Shown here: one piece after another, positions 1-6,138 of the stretch
How positions within the stretch are numbered: position 1 is the first letter of the stretch
How the letters are laid out: every line of letters starts with the position of its first letter
Source: Pseudomonadota bacterium
GTDB taxonomy: Bacteria; Pseudomonadota; Alphaproteobacteria; Thalassobaculales; Thalassobaculaceae
Direction: 5' to 3'
Assembly: GCA_027623845.1 (NCBI GenBank)
Contig: JAQBUJ010000055.1
Span: 1 to 10,755 of the forward strand
Length of the DNA: 10,755 nt
Position numbers and translations under genes: made by a program
The notes under the pieces: generated by a model
Database searches by the model: none
What the model was told of the DNA's origin: nothing
What the model saw: the letters and a program-made list of their open reading frames with translations, nothing else

Positions 1-801
1 CTGAACCCAGGCCAGCAGATTGATGAACAGGAACGGTGAGAGGAGCGTGAAAGCCGCCGTGGCGGAAACACCGATAAAGAAAGCCACGCTCGGCGCCAAT
101 ACCGCTGCCGCTGCGGCAACCAAGCCGGCGACGCCGGCAACCAGGGCCGAGGCCGAATCTCCATACCCCGCCGCCGCGATCGACAGCACGATCAGCCCCA
201 GCGCCAATCCTCGAGCCCAATCCAACCCCCACCCTTGGCGCGAGCGCGGGCGCGACCAGAGCCACGCCGCCGCCGGCCAAGCCAACAGCACCAAAGCGCT
301 GGTGCCTCGATTATAACGGAACAGCGGCACGTCGGGGTCGCTCGCGCGCCCGCTCAAGGTCCGATAAATGCTTGCATCGCTGCTAAGCTCCACCACCAGG
401 AGCAACAACGCCGCCGCCAGACCCAGGATCAACGCCAGCCCGACCTTGCGCCTTGCCTCGTCGTCAAGCACCGCAGCGCCGGCGCTTGACGCCCAAAGCA
501 ACAGCCCCAGCATCGCCAACTTGCCGGTCGCCCCGGCCAAGCAAGGCTCACAGCTGAGTACGAAAACATGGGTCGCGCCGACATATACGGCCAGGGCGGC
601 GAATGCCAAAGCCAGCGCCCGGTTTGGTAGCAAGCTGCGTGGATTGGCGATCCCCGCAGCCAGCAAAACCAGAACCGCTGTGATGATATAGACCGTCGCC
701 ATTGATTGCTTCGCCAGCAACCCCAGCGGCACGAACATCCCAAAGCCGGCGCACAGGATCCATGTCCGGGCCCGTTCGGCGGGTTTGATCATCGCGGCCA
801 T
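1..801 (-). CDS. O-antigen ligase-like polytopic membrane protein (partial, C-terminus off the left edge)
   Basis: An open frame of 267 codons runs without a stop from an ATG at 801 to base 1, so the gene continues outside the window. The product is very hydrophobic with many predicted membrane segments. Around residues 158-177 it has a polar loop with Arg-Tyr-Asn-Arg-Gly-Thr followed by a hydrophobic helix ending in Trp-Pro, an arrangement I associate with WaaL-like O-antigen ligases and polymerases of alphaproteobacteria. In the known family these inner-membrane proteins join O-polysaccharide to lipid A-core on the periplasmic face, or polymerise it. The GT9 and DUF6165 genes upstream on the same strand fit an LPS role. 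The start is uncertain: in-frame ATGs lie at 822, 801 and 792, and none has a strong Shine-Dalgarno sequence. The frame is sure; ligase versus polymerase cannot be decided without the missing C-terminus. Confidence 0.72.
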   Translation of the reverse strand, partial: MAAMIKPAERARTWILCAGFGMFVPLGLLAKQSMATVYIITAVLVLLAAGIANPRSLLPNRALALAFAALAVYVGATHVFVLSCEPCLAGATGKLAMLGLLLWASSAGAAVLDDEARRKVGLALILGLAAALLLLVVELSSDASIYRTLSGRASDPDVPLFRYNRGTSALVLLAWPAAAWLWSRPRSRQGWGLDWARGLALGLIVLSIAAAGYGDSASALVAGVAGLVAAAAAVLAPSVAFFIGVSATAAFTLLSPFLFINLLAWVQ

Positions 802-893
802 ACGTCCATACACGCACCACATTTCGTCATCACGGCATAGGCCCACTGGTGTCCGGGGGAAATCTCACCCGTCGTTCTGGCGCCCCCGCCTCC

Positions 894-933
894 GTGAAGG
901 CAGGCCTCAGCACCCACGCCTGAGCACGTTCAC
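894..933. repeat. Imperfect hairpin in the 802-1271 gap
   Basis: GTGAA (894-898) is complementary to TTCAC (929-933). Just inside it, CAGGC (901-905) is complementary to GCCTG (918-922), leaving a 12-base loop. There is a small internal loop of GG against AGCACG. There is no T-run on either side, so it does not look like a classic intrinsic terminator. It could fold in RNA from either strand, for example in the leader of the O-antigen ligase gene. Function unknown. Confidence 0.4.
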
Positions 934-1025
934 TATAACCGATGGGCGAGGAATAGGAGCAATATGTCGTCATTTTTCGCCAATATCGGCCATTCCCGCC
1001 ATTCGCACCGCCTCAGGCTTCGGCC

Positions 1026-1172
1026 CTGCCGTTCGCCAGGGCGACGGGTGGAATCTCCTGGACCGCACTGTGCCTGCGCCCGGTAAAGCCACCCGCATCC
1101 CTGGACCCGATCCAGGGTCCATGCCCAAAGCGAGTCGGGAAGATCAAAATCCGCCGCCCTGGCGAACGGCAG
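1026..1172. repeat. Nested inverted-repeat element, 147 bp with 18-bp perfect outer arms
   Basis: The outer arms are an exact 18-bp inverted repeat: CTGCCGTTCGCCAGGGCG at 1026-1043 and its reverse complement at 1155-1172. Inside lie a second arm pair, CGGGTGG (1045-1051) with CCACCCG (1089-1095), and a tight hairpin, CCCTGGA with TCCAGGG around a 5-base loop (about 1099-1117). Together they can fold as a branched cloverleaf-like structure. This resembles intergenic palindromic elements (REP/BIME or MITE-like) of alphaproteobacteria, some of which carry a similar CTGGACCC...GGGTCC core. No transposase gene is nearby. It could equally be a structured RNA. A target-site duplication was not evident. 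Confidence 0.6.
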
Positions 1173-1271
1173 AAATTTTCCCGAGCGCCAAGCTTGTCCC
1201 AGGATACTCGGTACATTTTGCAACCCGCACCGCTGAACCCAGTTTAGGGCGATAAATATCACTCCCCGCCA

Positions 1272-1661
1272 TCAATAACGCGCGTAGGATTTCTCCTCGA
1301 CGATAAGCGAGCCGAGGAGCGTGTTGATCTGGCGCTTCAGCGCCGCGCGGCGATCATTCTGATGATAGACATCGCGGGCCAGCTTGACGAAGCCGGGACC
1401 AAAATCCTGCGCCCGCTCATGATCTCGGATCGCGTCCTCGATCTCCCAGAGCGCTTCGTTCACGGCGCTGAGATCGGTTTCAAGATCGGTCAACTGATCG
1501 GAGGCCAAAACATCCCTGGCCTGGACCTCCTCCAGCATCGCCAGTTCCGTCGCCGCGTTGGCGCGCTTGCCGGGGTCCTCGATCCGCAAGACCTTGATCC
1601 GCAGAATGGTGATCTTATCGAGCAACTCGCCCGGCGCGACGGGTATCAGGATTGGTTCCAA
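1272..1661 (-). CDS. DUF6165 family protein
   Basis: A soluble protein of 129 aa matching the DUF6165 pattern. It opens with a short hydrophobic strand and the Gly-Glu-Leu-Leu-Asp-Lys-Ile-Thr-Ile-Leu motif (residues 11-20). The helical middle contains Ala-Val-Asn-Glu-Ala-Leu-Trp-Glu-Ile-Glu-Asp (about 65-75). The C-terminus has Asn-Asp-Arg-Arg-Ala-Ala-Leu-Lys-Arg-Gln-Ile-Asn followed by Glu-Glu-Lys-Ser-Tyr. The family has no established biochemical function but is often found among LPS and glycan genes. The start codon is TTG at 1661: no in-frame ATG or GTG lies nearby, and GGAG sits 8 bases upstream. It follows the GT9 gene by 33 bp and is probably translated from the same mRNA. An accessory role in polysaccharide assembly is inferred from context only. 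Confidence 0.85.
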   Translation of the reverse strand: MEPILIPVAPGELLDKITILRIKVLRIEDPGKRANAATELAMLEEVQARDVLASDQLTDLETDLSAVNEALWEIEDAIRDHERAQDFGPGFVKLARDVYHQNDRRAALKRQINTLLGSLIVEEKSYARY

Positions 1662-1676
1662 GCCAAATTCTCCAAC
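1656..1676 (-). promoter_or_regulatory. Ribosome binding site that fixes a TTG start
   Basis: On the minus strand, GGAG is followed by AATTTGGC (8 bases) and then TTG GAA, the first codons of the DUF6165 gene. The family's N-terminal hydrophobic strand begins immediately after, which supports TTG as the true start. Confidence 0.65.
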
Positions 1677-1701
1677 ACTTCAGACCCCAACACTTCAGAT
1701 A
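1672..1701. repeat. 15-bp tandem duplication across the GT9 stop codon
   Basis: CCAACACTTCAGA occurs at 1672-1684 and again at 1687-1699, a period of 15 bp. On the minus strand each copy contains TGA in the GT9 reading frame. The gene therefore ends at 1695-1697, and a second in-frame TGA follows 15 bases later (1680-1682). The inner copy also supplies part of the DUF6165 ribosome binding region. Replication slippage is the simplest origin. Confidence 0.85.
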
Positions 1702-2696
1702 GGGGCATCCAACAGGTTTTCCAGCGCCCGTGCAACGGCCTCCAGCGGGATCAACGCCGGGTCCTTTCCACCATGCGCTTTGGAATCGAGGATCACCAGG
1801 CGCGGCACATTCAGCACGTATTTTTGCGGATCGGCCTTGCTGTACAGCGACACCAAAGGCACCTGGGACAGGGCGAGCATATGGCCGGCGCCGGAATCAT
1901 TGGTAACCGCCGCCGCCATCCGCTGTCCGAGCGCGATCACCAGGCCAGGCCCGCTCGATATGTCGGAACCGTCGGCGTCGCCGGGCGTGGTCGGCGGGAA
2001 AAGCCCCGAAGGTACCGCAGCCCGGATACACGCCTGTAAGGCCGCCTCGCCCGGACCGAGGATGAAGACCGGCACCCGGCCGGCCCGCTCTTGACGTTGT
2101 GCCAGCTCCAGGAAATTGTCCAGCGGCCAGACCTTCGTGGGATCACCAGCGCCTGGCGCGAAACCAACATAGGCCGGGCCATCCGGCAGCAACTCGGCGG
2201 CGCGCAAGAGATACTGCGCACCCAGCCGGAGCGGGTCCGGCGGGCCGGCTGGCGGCGGCGAAACGAGGTCGAGCAAAAAGCTGAACTGGCCCAACAACGA
2301 GCGTGGGAAGGAACCGGCATCATCGGGCCGGATATCGGAGAACCAAAACCCGCCGGTACTGGCGAGAAAAACATCATGCCGGATGCGCCGGGCGCAAAGC
2401 GTGCGCAGGGTGTTGCGCTGGGTATCAACCACCAGATCGAAGCGACGACCATCCAGCGGCGGCCGCGGATCAATCAGCTGACCGGCGGTGCCGATCCCGG
2501 CATTCTCCACCACCTCGTCGATCAACCCCTCGACCATGGGGGCCAGTGATCCGGCGAAGACCGAGGTGGAAAGGCCGGCGATCCAGCTGATCCGGGCATG
2601 GGGGAACCGCCGGCGGCACTCCTGCAGGAAGGACAGCTTGAACAGGCCGTCGCCGATCACCTCGCCGCAGGAATAGATGGCGACGGTATCCGGCAT
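1695..2696 (-). CDS. Glycosyltransferase family 9 (heptosyltransferase-like)
   Basis: A protein of 333 aa with the two-Rossmann-domain GT-B layout of GT9, the family of ADP-heptose:LPS heptosyltransferases (WaaC, WaaF, WaaQ). The N-domain has Gly-Asp-Gly-Leu at 15-18 followed by a basic helix and Phe-Pro-X-Ala-X-Ile-X-Trp (31-38). The C-domain begins near residue 177 with Phe-Ala-Pro-Gly-Ala, then Lys-Val-Trp-Pro at 188-191. It also has the family's nucleotide-sugar loop Thr-Asn-Asp-Ser-Gly-X-X-His-Met-Leu-Ala at 265-275. It would act at the cytoplasmic face, adding sugar to LPS core or another glycan; donor and acceptor cannot be read from sequence. The start at 2696 is chosen because the conserved N-terminal strand begins there. 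The longer open frame to 2894 only overlaps the upstream hydratase gene and encodes non-family sequence. The Shine-Dalgarno sequence is weak. The stop codon lies in a 15-bp tandem repeat. Confidence 0.86.
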   Translation of the reverse strand: MPDTVAIYSCGEVIGDGLFKLSFLQECRRRFPHARISWIAGLSTSVFAGSLAPMVEGLIDEVVENAGIGTAGQLIDPRPPLDGRRFDLVVDTQRNTLRTLCARRIRHDVFLASTGGFWFSDIRPDDAGSFPRSLLGQFSFLLDLVSPPPAGPPDPLRLGAQYLLRAAELLPDGPAYVGFAPGAGDPTKVWPLDNFLELAQRQERAGRVPVFILGPGEAALQACIRAAVPSGLFPPTTPGDADGSDISSGPGLVIALGQRMAAAVTNDSGAGHMLALSQVPLVSLYSKADPQKYVLNVPRLVILDSKAHGGKDPALIPLEAVARALENLLDAPI

Positions 2697-2715
2697 TGAA
2701 TGCCCGGTCACCGGT

Positions 2716-3510
2716 TCACCGTCCCTGGAAATCAGGCTTCCGCTTCTCGTTGAAGGCCCGCACGCCCTCCAAGCGATCCTCTGTCGAGACCATCCGGTTA
2801 TAGGCCTCGATCTCGAAATCATAGCCGGATTTGAGGTCAAGCTGGGTCGCCACGCGCACCGACTTCTTGGCCTGACGAATGGCGATCGGGGCATTGGCGG
2901 CGATCCGCCGGGCGGTCACCATGACGTCCTCCATCAGCGCATCCGACGCGCAAACCTTGTTAACCAGCCCATAGTCCAGCGCCTCGGCGGCGGCAACCGG
3001 CGCGCCGGTCAGAATGATCTCCATGGCCCGGCGCGACCCGACCGCGCGCGGCAGGTTCTGGGTCCCGGCAGCGCCCGGCATGATGCCCAAGGTCACCTCG
3101 GTCAACGCGAAGCGGGCATGCTCGGCCGCGTAGATGAAATCGCAATTGAGCGCAAACTCGCAGCCACCGCCATAGGCCGCACCGTTGACCGCGGCGATGA
3201 TCGGGATCGGGCAATCCATCATCGATTTGACCCCCTGCTCGAAGATCGCGTGTTGACGCTGCCATTCCTGGTCGGACATGCCATTGCGCTGTTTCAGGTC
3301 GCCGCCAGCGCAGAAAATCTTCGCACCGCGCCCGGTCACCACGACACAGCGCGCGACGCTTGGGTCATGGTAGAGATCGGCCCAGAACGAGCGCAGATCG
3401 AGCCCCATCTGCGTGTTCATCGAGTTCGCCGCTTCCGGGCGATCCAGAATCATCGTCAGCACGTGGTCGTCACCGCGTTCCAGGGTCAGGGTCTCGTAAT
3501 CGGTCTTCAT
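2716..3510 (-). CDS. Enoyl-CoA hydratase/isomerase family protein with both catalytic glutamates
   Basis: A crotonase-fold protein of 264 aa (271 aa if started at 3531). Numbered from the longer start, the oxyanion-hole loops are Phe-Cys-Ala-Gly-Gly-Asp (73-78) and Gly-Gly-Gly-Cys-Glu (121-125). Both acid residues of classical enoyl-CoA hydratase are present: Glu125, and Glu145 in Leu-Thr-Glu-Val-Thr-Leu-Gly. These are followed by Met-Pro-Gly-Ala-Ala-Gly-Thr-Gln and a Lys/Arg-rich C-terminus. It therefore probably hydrates a 2-enoyl-CoA, as in beta-oxidation or branched-chain/aromatic acyl-CoA breakdown; the chain type is unknown. I prefer ATG 3510, which has GGAGAG at 3515-3520 and keeps the usual family N-terminus. 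ATG 3531 has only a weak site. The GT9 gene starts 19 bp downstream, so an acyl-CoA enzyme heads what otherwise looks like a glycan operon. Confidence 0.9.
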   Translation of the reverse strand: MKTDYETLTLERGDDHVLTMILDRPEAANSMNTQMGLDLRSFWADLYHDPSVARCVVVTGRGAKIFCAGGDLKQRNGMSDQEWQRQHAIFEQGVKSMMDCPIPIIAAVNGAAYGGGCEFALNCDFIYAAEHARFALTEVTLGIMPGAAGTQNLPRAVGSRRAMEIILTGAPVAAAEALDYGLVNKVCASDALMEDVMVTARRIAANAPIAIRQAKKSVRVATQLDLKSGYDFEIEAYNRMVSTEDRLEGVRAFNEKRKPDFQGR

Positions 3511-3625
3511 AACGCTCTCCGGGTTGGTCATGCCCGTTTTACCGCGTCATCCGAGCGACCGCCATAGAGGTTTCGCCGCAAATTCGCCGGCGGATCGAAT
3601 GGGACATTGCCGAGAACAGCCACCG

Positions 3626-4264
3626 TCAGACCGGCGCGACTCCTTCGCGCTCGTCGCGCAATTCGCCAAGCGCCCGGCGGATGATTTCGCGGGCCGACCA
3701 ACAGAACAGCCCAGCCATCGCCCCGGCGACCGCCAGATCGGGGATGCCCGAGTCGAAGGCCCACACCATGCCCGCCGCCCCGACCACGGCGAGATTGCCG
3801 ATCGCATCATTACGGCTGCACAGCCAGACCGAACGGACATTGGCGTCGCCATCCTTGTAGCGAACCAGCAGCAACACACTCGCCAGGTTGGCGGCGCAGG
3901 CCAACAGACCGATCGCCCCCATCATCGACGCTTCCGGCACCCCGAGCACCAGCACCTGATAGGCGGTTGACCCAAGCACCCAGAGTCCCATCAACGCCAG
4001 GGACAGGCCTTTCGCCAGCGCCGCCAAGGCCCGGGTCCGTCCGGCCTTGCCGATCACCCACAGACTGATCCCGTAGGTCACGCTATCGGCAAGAAAATCC
4101 AGGGCGTCAGCCTTCAAAGCCTGGGATTCAGCGCGATGTCCGGCAAGCGTCTCGACGATGAACATCACCGCATTGATGGCGATGACCAGCCACAGCACGC
4201 GGCGATAGGCCGCCGACATTCCGTCGAAGGCGACATCATCATGTCCGCAACATCCAGCCATCAT
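3626..4264 (-). CDS. Small CDF-like cation efflux transporter
   Basis: A membrane protein of 212 aa with about six membrane segments and no long cytoplasmic C-terminal domain, shorter than typical CDF (cation diffusion facilitator) proteins of about 300 aa. The N-terminus carries Cys-Cys-Gly-His-Asp-Asp (5-10), a possible metal-binding patch. The second helix has Ala-Asp-Ala-Leu-Asp-Phe-Leu-Ala-Asp-Ser, and the fifth has Asn-Asp-Ala-Ile-Gly-Asn-Leu-Ala-Val. These are the intramembrane Asp/Asn positions that bind metal in CDF proteins. It would export a divalent cation from the cytoplasm by proton antiport; Zn, Cd or Co are all possible. It is transcribed divergently from a MerR-family gene, and its promoter has the long spacer and dyad typical of MerR activation. 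ATG 4264 is immediately followed by an in-frame ATG at 4261, and either could be used. Confidence 0.85.
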   Translation of the reverse strand: MMAGCCGHDDVAFDGMSAAYRRVLWLVIAINAVMFIVETLAGHRAESQALKADALDFLADSVTYGISLWVIGKAGRTRALAALAKGLSLALMGLWVLGSTAYQVLVLGVPEASMMGAIGLLACAANLASVLLLVRYKDGDANVRSVWLCSRNDAIGNLAVVGAAGMVWAFDSGIPDLAVAGAMAGLFCWSAREIIRRALGELRDEREGVAPV

Positions 4265-4305
4265 CCGATCCAGTCAGTAATTTACCTTGCGATTCATCCA
4301 GGCTT

Positions 4306-4336
4306 ATTGTGATACCTGTAGTCACTATAGCTTCAA
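4306..4336 (-). promoter_or_regulatory. MerR-type promoter for the cation transporter
   Basis: Reading the minus strand, TTGAAG (4331-4336) and CACAAT (4306-4311) form a -35/-10 pair separated by 19 bp. A spacer of 19-20 bp is diagnostic of promoters that MerR-family regulators untwist to activate. The dyad lies wholly inside this spacer. The start of transcription should fall near 4299, leaving a leader of about 35 bases before the transporter ATG. Confidence 0.65.
4316..4330. promoter_or_regulatory. MerR-family operator dyad
   Basis: CTGTAG-TCA-CTATAG is an imperfect palindrome with 5 of 6 half-site positions symmetric. It closely resembles the CTnTAG...CTAnAG boxes of CadR/ZntR/PbrR-type regulators. 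It sits between the divergent MerR gene and the transporter gene, so the adjacent regulator is the obvious ligand. A weak effect on its own gene is also plausible. Confidence 0.65.
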
Positions 4337-4349
4337 GAGGGAAATTCAG

Positions 4350-4772
4350 ATGGCGTCCCTGCATAGCATTGGCGACGCGGCTAAACAGTCCGGCTGCACC
4401 GTCCAAACGATTCGATATTACGAGCGGGTCGGTCTGATCGCCTCGCCTGTCCGCACCTCGGGCAACCAACGCATCTACGATGCCGACGCGGTTTCTCACC
4501 TCGCCTTCATTCGCCATGCCCGGGCGCTGGGCTTTGGTCTTGATGCGATCCGGGACTTGCTCGGACTCTCCGCCACCCCGGATCGTGACTGCGCTCAAAT
4601 CGACGCGATCGCGCGAACCCATCTGGACGCGGTACGGGAAAGAATCAGCCACCTTCGGGCCCTTGAGACGGAACTCACGCGCATGATCGAGGCCTGCAAG
4701 AACCAAACGGTCTCAGAGTGTCGCATCGTGCAGGTTCTGTCGGATCACGGGATGTGCGCCAGCGAGCACTAA
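4350..4772 (+). CDS. MerR-family metal-responsive transcriptional regulator
   Basis: A protein of 140 aa. Residues 5-45 form the winged-helix DNA-binding domain, with Ile-Gly-Asp-Ala-Ala, Thr-Val-Gln-Thr-Ile-Arg-Tyr-Tyr-Glu and Gly-Asn-Gln-Arg-Ile-Tyr. The second helix-turn-helix region has Ala-Leu-Gly-Phe-Gly-Leu-Asp-Ala-Ile-Arg-Asp-Leu-Leu (59-71). A long dimerisation helix follows from about residue 82 to 115. Cysteines at 81, 116 and 124 match the positions that chelate metal in ZntR/CadR/PbrR-type members; Cys136 is extra. It should sense a soft or borderline metal and activate the divergent transporter. The start at 4350 is chosen for its GAGGG 8 bases upstream and fit to the family; a TTG-started extension to 4287 would run through the operator. 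The metal specificity cannot be fixed by eye. Confidence 0.9.
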   Translation: MASLHSIGDAAKQSGCTVQTIRYYERVGLIASPVRTSGNQRIYDADAVSHLAFIRHARALGFGLDAIRDLLGLSATPDRDCAQIDAIARTHLDAVRERISHLRALETELTRMIEACKNQTVSECRIVQVLSDHGMCASEH

Positions 4773-4793
4773 CGCCAATTTGACAAGCGCCGC

Positions 4794-5018
4794 CTATCGC
4801 CCCGCCTCGTCGTCAAACCCCCGACGCGAGCTGTAGAACACCAGCACCATCAGGCCGCCGCCGATCAACAAACTGGCAACAGCCCCCAGGACCAGCGCCA
4901 AGGTCCCATGAAAACCGATATCGGCCTCGGCAGTGTCAAACCAGATATCCGCAGCCCCCCAGAGCGCCGCGCCCAGCATGCAACCCAGGGCGACGATCAG
5001 CAGGATAATTTGCTTCAT
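4794..5018 (-). CDS. Small two-helix membrane protein, function unknown
   Basis: A protein of 74 aa with two predicted membrane helices, residues 2-24 and about 37-62. A short loop with several acidic residues joins them, and the tail is charged with Ser-Ser-Arg-Arg and Asp-Asp-Glu. The first helix follows a single Lys and could also be read as a signal anchor. GGAG lies 8 bases upstream of the ATG, so translation is likely. It converges with the MerR-family gene, with 21 bp between stops, and does not share its transcript. I recognise no family. Small proteins of this type are common in alphaproteobacteria. Confidence 0.65.
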   Translation of the reverse strand: MKQIILLIVALGCMLGAALWGAADIWFDTAEADIGFHGTLALVLGAVASLLIGGGLMVLVFYSSRRGFDDEAGR

Positions 5019-5181
5019 TGCTTGCGCTCCGCTTCGACGAAGGGTCTCATATGGGCAGCCGACGCGACAGTGAAAATGGCGCGCGACATTTTGCCCCTCC
5101 GCTGCCCCTGCGCCGACCCTCCCGGCGAGCGTTTCGGCAGGCGGCGGTAAGTGCTTAGAACCGATTCAAAAGAGGCACGAC

Positions 5182-6108
5182 ATGCCCCACACACTGACCC
5201 AAGATCAGACCGACCGCTACGAGCGCGACGGATATTTGGTGGTTGAGAACGCCGTCAGCGCTGATCAATTGAACCGGTTGCGCAGCGAACTCGCCACTTG
5301 GGTCGAAGAGAGCAGCGCCCATACCGCGCCCTATGGAGAGCCGACCATCGACGGTCGGCCACGCTTTGACATGGGCGCCGAGCATACCGCCGAGCATCCG
5401 GCGCTGCGCCGGGTCAACAACCCCTCGGATGTCTCCAAAACCTATTTCGAGGTCATGTCGGACGCCCGGACGGTGGACATGGTCGCCGATTTGATCGGCG
5501 CGAATGTGAAATTCCATCACTGCAAGATCAATCAGAAATGCCCCGGCGCCAATACCACCGTGCACTATCATCAGGACTTCGCCTTCACGCCGCATTCCAA
5601 CGACGATGTGGTGACCGCGCTGTTGATGCTGGACGAGGTAACACCGGACAACGGCTGCCTGATGGTGGTGCCGGGCAGCCACAAGGGGCCGATGTACTCG
5701 CTATTCCAGGATGAAGAGTTCGTCGGCCGGGTTGATGACCAAGCCGAGGCCGATCTGCAAGGCCGGCAGATCCCGATCACCGGCCCCGCCGGCTCGGTCT
5801 GTCTGATGCACACGCGGCTGGCCCATGGCTCGGCGCCGAATGCTTCCGACCAGCCCCGAGGCCTGTATATTTGCGTTTATACCGCCGCCGACGCGGTGCC
5901 GTTGGCGCCGAACCCGATGCCCAGTCCGAACGAGGGATTGATCCTGCGCGGCCAACCCAGCCTGTCGGCGCGGATGATCGATTTCCAGGTCGAGCTCCCT
6001 CAACAACCGAAATCAGCCTCATTCTTCACCGTACAAGGCCAAAAATCGGCGGCCACCAACGAGTCGGCGACCACCAACGAGTCGGCGACCACCAACCCTG
6101 GGGAATAA
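5182..6108 (+). CDS. Phytanoyl-CoA dioxygenase (PhyH) family Fe(II)/2-oxoglutarate enzyme
   Basis: A protein of 308 aa. It begins with the PhyH opening Tyr-Glu-Arg-Asp-Gly-Tyr-Leu-Val-Val-Glu-Asn. The iron-binding facial triad is visible as His130-X-Asp132 (Tyr-His-Gln-Asp-Phe) and His215 (Leu-Ala-His-Gly-Ser-Ala-Pro-Asn). Arg226 in Gln-Pro-Arg-Gly fits the 2-oxoglutarate carboxylate binder. Pro-Gly-Ser-His at 164-167 is the usual strand-turn before the distal His. It should hydroxylate a small organic substrate in the cytoplasm. The family is too diverse to name one, and phytanoyl-CoA is not implied. AAGAGG lies 6-7 bases upstream of the ATG. The last about 20 residues are a Ser-Ala-Thr-Thr-Asn-Glu repeat encoded by an 18-bp tandem repeat, outside the catalytic fold. 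It converges on a crotonase-family gene, but shared metabolism is only a guess. Confidence 0.88.
   Translation: MPHTLTQDQTDRYERDGYLVVENAVSADQLNRLRSELATWVEESSAHTAPYGEPTIDGRPRFDMGAEHTAEHPALRRVNNPSDVSKTYFEVMSDARTVDMVADLIGANVKFHHCKINQKCPGANTTVHYHQDFAFTPHSNDDVVTALLMLDEVTPDNGCLMVVPGSHKGPMYSLFQDEEFVGRVDDQAEADLQGRQIPITGPAGSVCLMHTRLAHGSAPNASDQPRGLYICVYTAADAVPLAPNPMPSPNEGLILRGQPSLSARMIDFQVELPQQPKSASFFTVQGQKSAATNESATTNESATTNPGE
6046..6096 (+). repeat. 18-bp coding tandem repeat at the dioxygenase C-terminus
   Basis: Three tandem copies of TCGGCGaCCACCAACGAG occur: 6046-6063 (one mismatch), 6064-6081 and 6082-6096 (the third lacks the last 3 bases). They encode a Ser-Ala-Ala/Thr-Thr-Asn-Glu hexapeptide repeat. 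The near-identity of the copies points to recent slippage, so copy number may vary among strains. Confidence 0.9.
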
Positions 6109-6138
6109 CTCAGCGACTCTGAGGAATAACTCAGCGAC
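6102..6138. repeat. 21-bp tandem duplication at a convergent gene junction
   Basis: GGAATAACTCAGCGAC occurs at 6102-6117 and 6123-6138, a period of 21 bp. Each copy carries TAA in the frame of the plus-strand dioxygenase (6106-6108 and 6127-6129). Each also carries TGA in the frame of the minus-strand crotonase (6131-6133 and 6110-6112). Both convergent genes therefore have a second in-frame stop supplied by the duplicate. No hairpin terminator is seen between them. Confidence 0.85.

Larger units (their letters stand above)
802..1271. other. Non-coding gap of 470 bp with structured repeats
   Basis: No convincing gene is seen here. Open frames exist on both strands, but their products are Pro/Arg-rich, resemble no family and have no ribosome binding site. 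The gap separates the end of the DUF6165 gene from the O-antigen ligase start, so it should carry the ligase gene's promoter or leader, although I could not pick out a clear -35/-10 pair. It holds a hairpin at 894-933 and a large nested inverted repeat at 1026-1172, described separately. Confidence 0.6.

Noticed and set aside
785..1255. Open frames on both strands across the 802-1271 gap
   Set aside because: Products are low-complexity Pro/Arg/Gly-rich, have no ribosome site and cross the inverted-repeat element; no family features.
2697..2894. N-terminal extension of the GT9 frame by 66 residues
   Set aside because: It overlaps the hydratase gene on the same strand in another frame and encodes Arg/Ser-rich non-family sequence; the conserved GT9 start is at 2696.
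2677..3567. Long plus-strand frame (296 codons) antisense to the hydratase
   Set aside because: A high-GC shadow frame; the minus-strand protein has all crotonase motifs.
4287..4349. N-terminal extension of the MerR-family protein from a TTG start
   Set aside because: It would translate through the operator, whereas ATG 4350 has a good ribosome site and matches the usual family N-terminus.
4773..4793. Terminator between the convergent MerR gene and the small membrane protein gene
   Set aside because: Only 21 bp with no stem-loop or T-run visible.
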